DNA of 64,000 bases, taken from positions 102,295,311-102,359,310 of the forward strand of contig CM067082.1 of assembly GCA_034008185.1 (NCBI GenBank), given 5' to 3'. Below, piece after piece: positions 17,651 through 29,900 of this stretch. The position numbers and the translations under genes were made by a program. Positions within the stretch are counted from its first letter, which is position 1; the number at the start of each line of letters is the position of its first letter. The notes beneath the pieces were generated by a model. That model was not told the DNA's origin. It searched no databases and saw nothing but the letters and a program-made list of their open reading frames with translations. Source of the DNA: Gorsachius magnificus. Lineage: Eukaryota > Chordata > Aves > Pelecaniformes > Ardeidae.

Positions 17651-20600
17651 CTTAAGTTCTTAGCTTTCAGCTTTTTAAAATATCTCCTTGGGGGAAGGAG
17701 GGATTTTTTCACTGGGCTGGAGAGCCTGGCTGCAATCAGCGCATGTTTCGCTGCCACTCACAGTTGCTCGCTTTTCTGTTTCTGCTTCCCAACCTATTGC
17801 TTCATTTCATTCACGTTTTAAAAAACGATGGGGTCACAACACTGGGCGTTTACCTTCCCTTTAAAGAAGAATGGCAGGGGGGGTGCCAGGTGGAGAAATA
17901 AATGGAACTGCAGTATCACAGAGGTAAAATGTTTGAAAGGAGGGGAGAAACCGAACTGGTTAACTCTGCTGCAAGAGCAGTCGGTCCAGAGGGTACCAGA
18001 GGTCTGGGCTGTTCTATGGGGGCTGTGTTTTCATCCCTCGCTCACCGAGGGTCTCTTGCAGAGGCTCGGCCACCCCCAAAGAAGCACAGGAAGGGGGAAG
18101 AGGAGCTCCTCAGGCTGGGTTAGTCTGTAGGTGTCCACTCTGGTGGGTTATTCCATGGTCTGCAGGACAACTAGATGTACTCTTCTTCAGAGATGGAGGT
18201 TTGGACATAGTGTTGCTGGAGGTTTGGACATAGTGTTGCTGTTGAGCATGGCAGTCACTTGGGTGATGGCAAGTTAATTGGGGCAAAAGATATAGAAGAA
18301 GTTGTAGCACTGCTTAGGTTTAAGGTGACTGAGCCATTTTCATTTCAAGAGCTTTTGTTTTAATTGCTTGTACCTCAGCAAGACCCACACCACTCGTTTG
18401 TGGCATTGGTGCTCAGCACCTGTCTTACTCCTTCCTTAGCCAAAATGGTTGAGCCATTTCCAAGGCCAAGGCAAGTAACCTGACACTGGTTTTTGCTTAT
18501 GTTAACGTGTTTTTTTGTGTTTTTTTTTTTGGTCACCCTTCAGCCCTCGTTAAACTTTTGTCATTTAACACAGAGCTTAAGGTTTGGGAGGGACGAAGGG
18601 TGGAAGGGAGAGGTGTAGCTTGCCCAGCTGAGAAGCCCATAAGGCCAGAGGAGAGGCCTGGGAATGGTCTGGTAGGGGGACCCTGCAGCAGGACAGGATG
18701 CTTGGTGGTGGTCATGTTGCCTTATCTCACATGCTGCAACCCAAAATCTTCCCAGAGCCTGGCAGTGCTCCAGCATCAGCTCCCGGGGAGGGGGGATGAC
18801 GGTGGCTTCCTCTACCAACGGGAGGCCAGAGGCAGGGATGGGATGAACCTCAGAAAAGGACACAAGGGAGCAGTGGGGAAACAGTCAGGCCTGTGGGATT
18901 GGGTGGGGGGGAGGGGATTATCAGCAGCAGGATCCATGCTGAGCACGTCCTTCAGGGGCTTAGAGGTGAATGCAGCCCCTTGCTGGTAGTGGGAGACAAG
19001 GGACTCCCAGCTTTTAAACACTAACACAGTAAAGACACGTGCCTGCATGCATGGGTGTGCAGACCATCACGCTGAACAAGTGCCAGCAGCCTTGCACGCC
19101 TGCTGCAATAAGGGACCCCATGCACCTGGACTGCCCACCCCTCTCCGTGCTCCATGGTATCACGCCACTACCTTTAACCATCCTCACGCCTGCTCATTAC
19201 TCAGTTCTCTTATCTCCTCCACCAGCTGGATCTACATCAGGCTGATTGCCAAGAGGGCAGGAGATGCCATGGGGACCCCTCCCCGTTCACTACCACAGCT
19301 GTTTGCTGTGTTGAGGGTGCAGATGAAGATGCTGCCAGGCAGTGTGAGGTCAGGGACAGGGTTTCCAGTGGTGAGCACCACCAGGGGAAGGGCTGGGGCT
19401 GCAGGGCATTTTTTCTGGTCTCCAGCCTGACCTGGGATCAGGCCAACAAGGAGCTGCGTGTGCAAAGCTGCAGCTGGGGGCAGGAGGACCTGTATTTCTA
19501 CATGATAAAATAATGCCAAGTCCTCAGGAAAACAAGAAATAGCAGGGCAGTCACGGTTTGTATGGTCCAAAATTAGCGGATGCTGTTGACCTTTAGTCTG
19601 TGCTTTAGTGCCAAGGCTGTAAATTAATTATGTGAATTCATTAAATTGGTTTCTTACTTCAGAGGGGCACATACCCAAGAGAACTGCAGTTTGCAAAGCC
19701 TGAAAAAAATACAACAGCAGACATACAGCACCAATCAGCGAGGCAGGAAAAAAACCACCCCTCAGCCCTCCCACTATCCTAAACAGGTGATGTGACATTA
19801 ATACACCCAAACACCAAAGGGTAAGGCAAAAATCACCAGCAATGCTGAGGCCAGACCTGCCGGGGTCGGGGATGAAGCAGGGGAGCGGTGGGTGAAGAGC
19901 CAGAGGTGTGGGCCCAGGGTGCTGGTGGAGTTACTGGGCTGGCTGGGTGTAAGTGGTGGCCCAGTGCCATGTTTTCTTTTCCTTTCCCAATTTTTGCGGG
20001 CTCAACTGTGCAATCTTCATACAGTTTTTTCAAAGGGGGGTAATGGGAAGGCGACAGCTTGTTCTCTACAGGCTGAAACACAAGCTAATTGTTGTAAGAA
20101 CACGGCTTTGTTACATGATTAGTGCAATGGGAGCCCTTAGGCACCACTTCCCAGTACAAACAACTGATATTAATAACTCATGCTAAAATTGCCTGCTATT
20201 TAATAACCTGGGCCTCTTTCCACCCTGAGAAACACAAAACCATTTTGTGTTTCCACCCCTCATGTTCCCACTGTCTCCTCCTGTTTTTCCCTCACTGGCT
20301 TCACACTGGCCCAGTGCATTTCCCAGGCAAAAAGGAGCGAGTTTGGGCAAGGAAGAAGGAAGAACCATTGTTGGTGTTTGTTTAACGGGAATCCCTGCAC
20401 CCCATGCCTGCCTGCACGTGTACCTCCTTGCCTGCCCCCCCTCACTTCCCCGGCAGGGCACAGCCCCTGTGTCTGATGCAAGGCTGCATGTAGCTGCTAT
20501 GTCTTGCAAACTCGGTCCCCTGTTCCACCCATGTCCTAAGGACGGAGCAACCTATTTCATGTCTCGCCGGCGAAGCAGCCGCCTTCCCTCCGAGCTGCCC

Positions 20601-22000
20601 CAGCTGGCTGAGACGTGATAGACCAAGGCTGTTACTCATGGGTGGGAGGCCCATGTGAGTCATGCTTCCCTTCGCAGCCACGCGTGGGGTGGCTGCAGCA
20701 GGAGAGCGGGGAGCAAGCAGGCTGGACTGCATCTCCCCGCCCGGCTCGGCGCGGCCAAGCGTGGCAGCAGCGGCACAGTTGGGCCCAGGCGGGAGCAAGA
20801 AGCAGTGGGTAGATCAGATGGTGATGAACCATAAACGGGATCGTTTCCCAGGGGCTGGCTGAGCTGCTCCAGCCTTTGCCAGCAGCACTAGGATGGCTGT
20901 CAGGTCTGCGAGGCGGTCTCTAAGCCACCCTGCTCTACAGAAAAACATTACTAATGTTCCCACGACCAGAGCAAGACAGAAGAGACAAATAACTTGGACA
21001 GCAACATGAAACAGTGGCAAAAATCTGGAAGACAGAGGAGGAGGAGAGAAAAAAAGCAAGAGGAGGATGGAAAGCTCTATAATGACTGAAAAGAATCCCA
21101 GATGGATACAAACCGAGAAAAGGCCAGAGACAGAAATAGTAGCACTAATTAGCCAAGCTGAACAACCCCACTCCTGCTGTACCTGAGCTGTACCTGGGCA
21201 TCCTGCTGTACCTGAGCATCCTCCACTGCCCTCAGAGCCCTCGCGCTGCCAGCCCCACGCTGGCGAGGGGGAGTGGGAGCAGGGAGCTGCTCAGACCTGG
21301 ATACACAGAAGCACTTAAGTTCCTATAGAAATCCTTAGTGAAAACCCCAAAGTAGAGGCAGCTATAGGGCTGGGCTGAGAAAGAGTTGTGCCTCGAGGCA
21401 GCATCCTCTGCGGGAGGACCGTGGGAAATGTGGATGCTTCCCGCTTCCTGAGCATCCATCCTGCTGCACCTTTGCTGCTGGAAGACTTCCCATTTCCACG
21501 ACGTGAGCAGCCAGCCCTCCCAAGCTGTAGGAAGTTTGCCTATCTTTCCTTGGGGCAATTTTGCTTTGAAGACCTACAGCACATCCCTCAGTGCCAAAGG
21601 GTCATGACAATGTTTTCACTGGCTAAATTCTTTATCCGCCTAAAAGGCTGTTGCTGGGAAAGGGCTGATATGTCTCATTCCTGGCATTGCTGACCACTTC
21701 AGCCCCCACCCAACCTGGTCTCCATCGATTTCAGTAAACCCCTCCGAATTTGGCTGTGGGAATCCACAGCCACAGCATTACCAGAATATGGCTTTTGGGC
21801 CAGAGCTTGAAAGAGGAAAAAAAAAATAAAATGGGCAGAGGCATCCCTATCCTCAATAGTCCTGCTGCAGAAGCTGAACTTGAGCTCTCACCAAACGATT
21901 ACAGAGGTAAAAGAGAGCTAAAAAAAACCAGCTCATACCTTGTGTGAAAGCAGTGATCTGGCACTGAACCCTCAGACTTGTGGAGCTCAGAGGCAAACAG
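17651..22000. other. Intergenic sequence proximal to GLI3 3' end
   Basis: No exon, RNA gene or young transposon is recognised. Composition shifts from AT-rich to GC-rich at about 18.5 kb. An exact 23-bp tandem duplication lies at 18195-18240. A short imperfect tandem of CCTGCTGTACCTGAGC lies at about 21173-21216. Many ORFs of 60-160 codons on both strands reflect GC content. None shows a known domain or conserved splice structure. Confidence 0.7.
18195..18240. repeat. Exact tandem duplication, 2 x 23 bp
   Basis: The 23-base unit starting GGAGGTTTGGACATAG occurs twice in a row without mismatch (18195-18217 and 18218-18240). Perfect identity suggests a recent replication-slippage event. No function is suggested. 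Confidence 0.95.
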
Positions 22001-24180
22001 GTACCTCAGCAGCTCCCCAAGAGACGTGGCTGCACCTCGGGCTCTCGCTTGCCTGAGCTGGAAGCCTCATCACCTGCACTGCCCCCCTCGCGTTCATCAC
22101 TACCTGGTGGCACAGCATCAGCAGGAGGAGGCCCCAGTGCCCACGGTGAGGCCGGGACAGGAGAAGAGGGAGGTCTGCACGGCCGCAGGACGTGGCAGGC
22201 TGTGCCGCAGCGCCTGTGGGGATGGGGGCTGGTTTCCCCTCACCAACAGTAAAGGTCAAGCTCTCCCCTGCCGCCATGCAGGGAGAAGCAGCGTGGCCGG
22301 TCCCCGGGGCTGCCCGCTCCTCTTCACATCAGCCTTGGAGCAGGCAGGCTCCTGGGGCTGACCCAGTGTGCTCCTTCGGGCACTGTTATTGGGGACGCAC
22401 CATGCCACACTTGTATCTTTTATTGCTAAATTCAAGGAATTCATCTCAGTGTGGTGTCCCAGCCCCTGCCCACCACGTGGCCCCACTTGCAGGCTGGCAC
22501 AGCTCCTACACCTGTCCCCTGCCCAGCCCTTTCCTCGCCATGGATGCCTCTCCCTGCCCTTTCCTCCTCTTCTCAAGGCTGGGCTGTGGCATAGAGGAAA
22601 ACCAAAAATATTGCATGCTATTTTTTCCTCTCCTTGGCTGATCCCTTGGAGATTGCTGCTGTTTTCTCCCAGTTGCAGAAAATGCTTGAAGCTGTGCAAA
22701 GGCTAGCCACACAGTTAGGGAGGCAGCAATGCCTGCCTTAGCTCTGTGGAGTGCAGTCTTGAACCACTATAGCATTTCTTACTTACCTTCGTGCCCTGAA
22801 ACAGCTTGGGTTGCAATCGGCTCCTTGCCTCAGCTCTGGCTGGCATGGACAGCCAGAAAGTACCTGGCTCCGGTTTAGCTGGAGCGTCAACAGAGAAAAA
22901 GAGGCCAGCAAAACGCAATAGGGAATCTTCCTCCGCTCAGCAACCTCTCTGCTGATGCTGAAGCCAGGGCCTCTTCTGAGATGTGAGATGTCCTCTTTGA
23001 TGGGGATCTGTGATCGCAGTCTTTGCATCTTGTGTTCAGAACATGGCTGGGGTCTGGGGTCGCCTGCTGCAGGCTCCGCTCTGCCTTTAGCAGCTCCCAT
23101 AGTTTCAGCAGCTTGTGTGCAAAACCCCTCTGCCAAGCTTCACTTAGAAGCACTGATGCAAGTGGCCCCATTTTGAGAAAACCCAGGAGATTACAGAATA
23201 CCCTTGGGCTTTTCATTGTGGAGGAGCTGCTGGTAACAAACAAAATCTACAGTCCTGAAGCAAGTAGTGAAGGCTTTGATTTATCCAGTTAAATATGAAC
23301 ACTGCTGACCTTGATCCTCTTCTCTTTGTGCATGTTCTCAAACACAGTATTTTTCTTCAGGCTCTTTCCTCCTGTCCTACACCAGGTGATGAGTTTTATG
23401 TCAACATTCTCCTGAAAACTTTAGGGTTTCCATCAGTTTTAGATATAAATTTCTTTCCTTTAAAAGAGACACAAATGGGCACATGGAAGTCAGCCCATGC
23501 CTGGCTGGCCTTGTGCTAAATTTAAAAATGGAGAGTTAAAAACTCAAAACCCCAAATGCTGTTCCCAGTGTGCCCTAGACAGCGGCATTGCTTAGATTTA
23601 CTGGTGCCACTGTGGTGTGTTTGCTGAGCATCAGTATTTGGTCAAAGCCTTTTTGCTGGTAAATTCTGGTCCACTGCAACGAAAACATCAGATTTAGAGG
23701 AAGAAAAACAAAGGAAAAAGGCAGCATTTGGTCATTTTGGAGCCACCACATGCACTCAGCAAAAATGGGGCCAGCCCAGTTTCAAACTGGGGGCGTCCTT
23801 GAAGGCTGCAGGCAGCTGGGCTCCAGGGCCAGCTCTCCCTCCTCTGCTCAGGGACCATTTCATGATTTTTGCAATACAGGAAGGCTCCAAAAAGCACATA
23901 AAAGCACATCTGAGGCCCTTGAGAGGTGAGCACCACTGGTGGTGCTGATGTAGCTGCACCTCAGCTCCTGGCTTTCTGGTCCTCCCCCAAGGAGCGCAGC
24001 CGGGGCAGGCAGCTGACCCGTGTCAACCTGCTCCTGGGGCTGGAAACCCCCGGCTCCATCTCAGGTCAGAGGAGGAACAAAAGGAAAACCTTCCTGAAAG
24101 GCAACCAAATGGCAAAAGTGAAACGATGAGCCACTTGCCTCCCAGGAAATTCCCCTGGTTGCCACGTGCAGCCCTGTCCC

Positions 24181-24480
24181 CGTGACTGCCGGGAAGCCGG
24201 GGCCCTGCCGGGCAGCCGGGGGGCACGGCAGCGGTGCCGGCCCAGGAGCACAGGCCCTGCGTGGCCTGGCCAGCCTGGCCGGCCGCCGTCCCCACAAGTT
24301 AAAGTCAGGCAAGGTCTGGGGCGCCTGCGCGGGAGGTTTTGCGTGGGCAGCCCCACTCGCAGCCACAGGGTTCGATGGCAGGAGGGGAGGGGTTCGCCGT
24401 TTGTCTCCGTCCTTCCACCGGGGAGCGGGCAGGGTGCCCGGTTCGCTCTGCGGTGCTGCTCGCCGTGCTGCCACATCTCA
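24181..24480. promoter_or_regulatory. CpG island in gene desert
   Basis: By hand count the 300 bases hold about 218 G or C (73%) and 28 CpG. The observed/expected CpG ratio is about 0.7, above the usual 0.6 threshold. Island status implies escape from germline methylation, often a promoter or developmental enhancer. The nearest known gene end is GLI3's poly(A) site 6.5 kb upstream. No matching exon is evident on either strand, so a non-coding RNA promoter is possible but unproven. Confidence 0.6.
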
Positions 24481-25379
24481 CTCGGTTTCGCACATGTGTC
24501 TCCTCAGCTCCACCACGCGTTGGCTTTCTGGCTTCTGATCAAGCCGCTCCCAGTATTTGATGCCCACCTCTGTGGGCTCAGCAGGCACCCTGTGTCTCCC
24601 TAGACATGTGCTATTCCCCTGGCCCATGGTGAAAGCTCGCACTGTCCAAAGCAGGGGGGAAAGAGCCATCTTTGAGAGCGAGGTCCCAGGCTGTATCCGC
24701 AGTTCAGTGCTGCCACGCTGTGGGAGGCCCGGCTCACTGTGCGATGCCGTCCCGGCTGCTGAGCTGGGCTGCCCACCCGCCCCCAGCCGGCCTGGGCATC
24801 CCACTCCCAGCCCGCAGGCTCTGCTCAGGATCACTGCCCCTGGGTGAAGTGAGAGCCGTAATGAACCGCCTGGGGTTGTAATGCAGGGCAGCGACATGCT
24901 TCTCGCCCCTTCCCTGGGGCTCACTTCTGGGCTGCACCCAAGATGCAGCTTCAGCCGCACGTTCCTGGGGGTGAGACCTCTCCAGCCTCCGCTGCCACCT
25001 TCCTGCCTTCCTTTCTAGATGGCCAAACACCGGCCAGGGTAAATCCCACAGGAGCATGGGAGAAGGTGGTGCAGGAGGACACAAATCTCGTTTTGCCCTG
25101 CCATTGCCCTTTCCCCCCGGGAGCATCCAAACAAGCGAATGAGGCATCCCCAGCAAACCTCCTGCCGCCTTGCAGAAGCAGCAGCAGTAGCTCTGCCGCC
25201 AAGACAAATTTGGCAGCCACGTGACAGCTTCTTGCAGATGCTCTAAACAGCATTTGTGGAGGGCAAGTAAGGAAAAATACGGTTTTGCCCTGGAAGGGCC
25301 GGGGGTGGTAGTTAGGCTGAGTGCAACTACTGAGCTGGCTGCTGGCCAGCAGAGCAGGTAATTAATAGCCACTGCTTTA

Positions 25380-25570
25380 TGTAAAGCAGCAGGAGGAGCA
25401 GTCCGCTTTCCACCGGCTCCCAAACCGGCCCAGCGGTGGCGTTGCCACTGGGATGGAGGGCTCACGGCCGGAGGATCAGCACCACTCGCAGCAACGCCCA
25501 CGGCAGGGTTTGCTGCCTCTTGCGGAGCCACGCGGCGCAGCCCTCGAGGGCAAACCACCAGCCGTGGCCA
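25380..25570. other. Second CpG-rich cluster
   Basis: About 16 CpG in some 190 bases at roughly 65% GC by hand count. It is too short for a full island by common criteria but clearly enriched compared with the flanking intergenic DNA. Confidence 0.45.
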
Positions 25571-26689
25571 GCTCAGCCTGGGGGAGCTGATGGGCCGGCA
25601 GCCCAAAGCAGTGTGGAGTTTTCCATGGTCAGTTATTGTGCTGGCCTGGCTGGGAGCTGCTATTATTAGATGGCATATGAATCACCCGCAGGATGGGAGT
25701 TAGCAGCCTCAGCCTGAGCTGGGCTGGACACTTATCGGAAAAGCCCTGTATACAGCCCAGCCAAAAGCCCAAAGTGAGCAGGGCTCAGAGAAACCATCTG
25801 CCAATGCCCATCGGCTGCCACCTCGTCCAGCTGAGTGGGAAACACCAGCGCTGGGGGGTCTCACATGGCCCTGACAGCGTGACAGGGGGAAGGAAGGAGC
25901 AGGAAAACTACAGCCCTGTTCACTGACTGCCAGCCCCATGAAAAATACTGCAAGAGAAAAAACTAAAAGGGAGATGCAAGCTTACATGAGGGTCTGATGG
26001 GTTTAGTTAAAAGGTCACAGCCTGACAAAATGTGTTCAAGTAAAATGCAAACACCTGGTTTATTAGAGTTGAAGCCTAAGGGCCCATGTACCAGTGGGGA
26101 GAGGGGGACCCCATGCCTCAAAGCAAGCCTGCCAGGGGCAGGGGAAGCATTTTGGGCTGTGTGGATGAGGAACGTGAGAAGCAAGGTCTGCCTCTGCTCC
26201 CAGCTCCTCTCGTACAGGCAAAGGGCTTATGGCTGCCATGCCCACACCACAGCTGCATCCTCTGCAAAGCGATGCCGGGGTGCGATGCAAGCAGACGCCG
26301 AGCAGGGTAACAGGGCTCAGGCTTCCCTGCAGTTGTAGGGCCCAAACTGGCAGATTACCAGAAGCCCACTGGGTACAGAGCAGAAGAAAGAAGGGAGGGA
26401 GCTGGAAACACATTTGCTTTTCTGGATGGGAAAACACTGACGCCCTTTGATTCCTGTTTTGACTCATTTAAGCCTTGAACTGCAAAAAAGACAGCCCAGT
26501 AAGTAACATGACTTGCAGGAATATGCAGCTGCTAAAGTTTTCCCTCACTCTCCTCACTACTAATTTTGCCTGTGTTGTTCCTCATTTACCCTGTTGCAAA
26601 TGAGAGAAAAAGTCCAGTCTCCGGGTCCTCTCATACGACTGTGAATCAAATGCCTCAGCAACCAGCAATAAAGTTCAATCATCAGAGCT

Positions 26690-26990
26690 GCACTATGATC
26701 TTTGCTTCACCCTGAGCTTTTCCTACCGAAATTAAAATAACCCGCTACGTCACCTTTTCACAGGACACGAAATATGATTTTATATGCATTGCAAAGTCAC
26801 ACCAAGGCAAACTGTAAAGAGCGGCGGAGTACACACTTTTTCTTATAGCCTAACAAAGGAGCCTTTATTTAATAATGAACTATTACAGCACAGTACAAAG
26901 ATTTGCTTTGTTCAGTGACTAGAAATTGTTTGCAGATTTTTCTAGCCACCAGGAGCTGACAGTTCACTTAGGAAATCAATTCTTAAAGCG
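26690..26990. promoter_or_regulatory. Candidate enhancer-like block
   Basis: Contains a CREB-type TACGTCAC (26746-26753), a POU-like TATATGCATTGCAAAG (26781-26796) and AT-rich flanks with TTTAATAATG. The style resembles conserved non-coding elements of developmental gene deserts. Conservation is not visible from one genome, so this is inference. Confidence 0.25.
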
Positions 26991-29900
26991 AGAGTGCCTA
27001 CATGCCTGCTTGGCTCTCAGCGTGCTGCAAGCCCGGAGCTGCACGGGGCCCAGTCCGTCTGTCTTTTGCAGTCGTCTGAAACAGTGAAACATTTCTGGAT
27101 ATATTTCTCAGTGGAGGAAGCAGATCCACGGTTTCAGCTGTTGCCCCCCCCCATCCCCTTCAGGAAAGCATCAAGCATCTTAGCCAAACTGCTGAAAGCA
27201 GGGGACAAAAGGATGCACCTTGGAGCAAATTGATACAGGCTGGTCACATCGGCGTGAGACACACACCACTTGGGTGCCACAGAAGGCTGAGCTACGTGGG
27301 GTTGACTCTCAGCTCTCTGCAGCCAAAAAAAACTGTATTCTGGTACAGATGGTATAGAGAAAGGTGTACAACGACTGGGGCAACGCATTGCAGCGAGCCA
27401 GCAGTCCAGGGAGGATTTTCCACACGACTAGAGCTAGGCACTGCTGGGAGGGAGCTGTGATTTTCTCCCCTCCTCATCCTTTCCTCTGTTTCTATTAACA
27501 GGCATTGGTACCGATCCAGCTGTGGGGCACAGGCTCGCAGGGTCCCCGGGGGATCCCACCGCATGCTCTTGCACCTCTGGCAAGGGAGGCGACTCTCTGG
27601 GGCAGCGTGCTTCCATCGTACAGGGCAGGTCAGTTTGTGCCACTTGGCTGGAACCCACAAATCCCACAGCCATCATGTTAATGAATGAGGAGCAAAGACC
27701 GTATTTTCCAGAGAGGGGCCTTGGCTGGAGGGAGGGAACAAGAACCAGCATTCACCCAGGGCTCTACCTCAATACCTGTGACCTGCAGCCACCCCACCCT
27801 GGGGGTAATGCAATTACCAGGCTGTTTTCTCATCATGCACCTTTATCCATTTTGTTCATCCCAGTGAGCTTCTTGTAAGCAGGGTGAAGGAGCAGGAGCG
27901 TGCTTGGCCCTTTAACTCCAAGTGAGAGCACTTAGTGAACATAGCTCTCCTTACCTCCCAGCCAGCTTTCTCAGAAATACCCAAGGACAGAGCAAGGAGC
28001 TGCCTTGATACCAAATCCTTTGGCAGGTTTAAAGGCACCAGAACCCCAGTTCCGCCTAGCAGCTGGAAAAAGGGGATCTCTGAAAAGTCCCAGCACAAAA
28101 TTGTCCATCAGCGTGCTGCTGAGGCTGAGGAACCCAAGTCCTGACTTCAGGAGAGGTCCTAAATTCCCACATCAGCTTCTGAGGACTTCCACTCCTTAGG
28201 TCTTTCCAAAGTACATCATGTGCAAACACATACACACACGGGGTTTTTTGTTTGTTTCTCTGTTTTTAAGCAAGTTAACTCACATTTAGATTTTTTCTGG
28301 GAGGGAAACTAAAGGCCCCTGTGGCACCAGCCCCTCTTGTTCAGTCAACGAGCTACATCAGGGAGTTGGAAATTTGGCACTTGGCCAAATGTTAACCACT
28401 GTTAGCTTCAGGTTAGCACTGAGCGGAACCAGTTACGGTAGATCTGAAAAGCCTCATCTTTCCTCTGCGCCCTGCTTTGTACTGCCAGGCTCTGCAGTAA
28501 TTTCTGCATGTGCCACCTCTGGTGAATGCAAGGACAGTCTCATTTAATGGGCTTGTGGCGTACTGGGACACAGTGGCAAGAAACTTGCCAAATACATTGC
28601 CCCATGACTTCACTTGAGTTTTGTTTGTCTCTCAGTGGTGAGAAACAAAAAGAAAAAAGCGGGGGGAGGACTTCGACTTGAAGCAGCTCCCTCTAACCAT
28701 TTATTTGCCTTGTGTGCATGCTTCATGCTCTTACTCATGGGTTATAGTCATGGGTGCACGTAAGGTCTTGAGAGTCCTTAGCGTTTATCCCTCAACAGAG
28801 GAGCTGGGTCATGACATGCTCAAAAGCATTTTTGCTTCATTACTTTTCTCCTGAGATGGTAACAACAAAAAGTAACATCATTGGTGCTTCTGGCAACTGC
28901 TGTGCTTCCTTTCCCCATGCGTCCCTGAGACACACGTAGCATGGGAAATGCTCCTGTTTCAACACACAGCTCCGTGCTAGGCCAGGTGGCCAGGCAAGGG
29001 AAATGGGCAATGCTGAACCATTAGGAGCAACAGCACAGGGCATGGACGGCCAGTGTCCCACTGGAAGACGCCCAAGTGTCCGTGGCACTTGGAAGTGCTC
29101 TAGACTCACAGCTCTGCCATCGATGATGAACGTCCTTTGCTCCAGGCCTGCCTGGGGGTGTGAGCACTCGGCAGCATCCCCGTGCTCCACGGGGATGTGA
29201 AGATGGGCCCATGGTATTAAAGTTTGGAAAGGAGAGGTGAGAAGGAAAGAGAGGCCAGGAGCGGAGAAGTAACTGGTCATGCAGCGAGTTGCAGTGGTGT
29301 CAGGAAGGCAGTAACTCTAGCCTGCAAACAGAAAAGCAGAGGTACTCGCTCTGATTCAAAACAAACATAGTCTTGGCACCAGGGTGACATCCCACGGTGA
29401 CTTTTACAGGCATTTTTCTTAGGCCATTTCCTCTCCAGCATTGCACTCCTTGCCTCCTGTCCCACAATTAAATAAGCTCCGGCTGAGCCAATCTACCCCA
29501 CTCCACTGTGGTTACTCGACATTGGCTGGCAATGCCCTCACCACACCTTTGGTCCCAGATCAAATCACTGGATTTGGACACCAGATAAAGTATGGGCTTC
29601 ATCTAACTTTACAGACCTATGCTTAGCTTCTCCGTTGCAGCTCCTTTGTCAGGCAAAGAAGAGAAATGGGCAAGATTCGCCTGACCTGTTTTAGACACTG
29701 ACCTGGGGAGGGGATGACTCATAGCTGTGCCTATATTTCCCCATATTCTCCTCCATAAAGGGAGCCTAGCGTGACTAGCTCAGATGGAGACATCTATGTT
29801 TAGTCAGATGAATCCCACCCAAAGTGACTGCAGCTGCTGGAGGAACATGAGCTTTCCCATAATCGCTTCCCTTCCCCATAGTTTTGGGGCAGAGAGAATT

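Larger units (their letters stand above)
22001..25700. other. GC-rich intergenic block
   Basis: A GC-rich stretch within otherwise AT-balanced DNA, with CpG clusters at 24181-24480 and 25380-25570. Long open frames occur here, such as a 290-codon frame on the minus strand at 24734-25606. They are low in complexity, rich in A, G, P, R and S, and have no recognisable domain, so I treat them as products of base composition. No canonical TATA or clear exon is seen. Confidence 0.6.

Noticed and set aside
24734..25606. 290-codon open frame on the minus strand
   Set aside because: Located in GC-rich DNA where stops are rare. The product is low-complexity, with no domain, signal or splice context.
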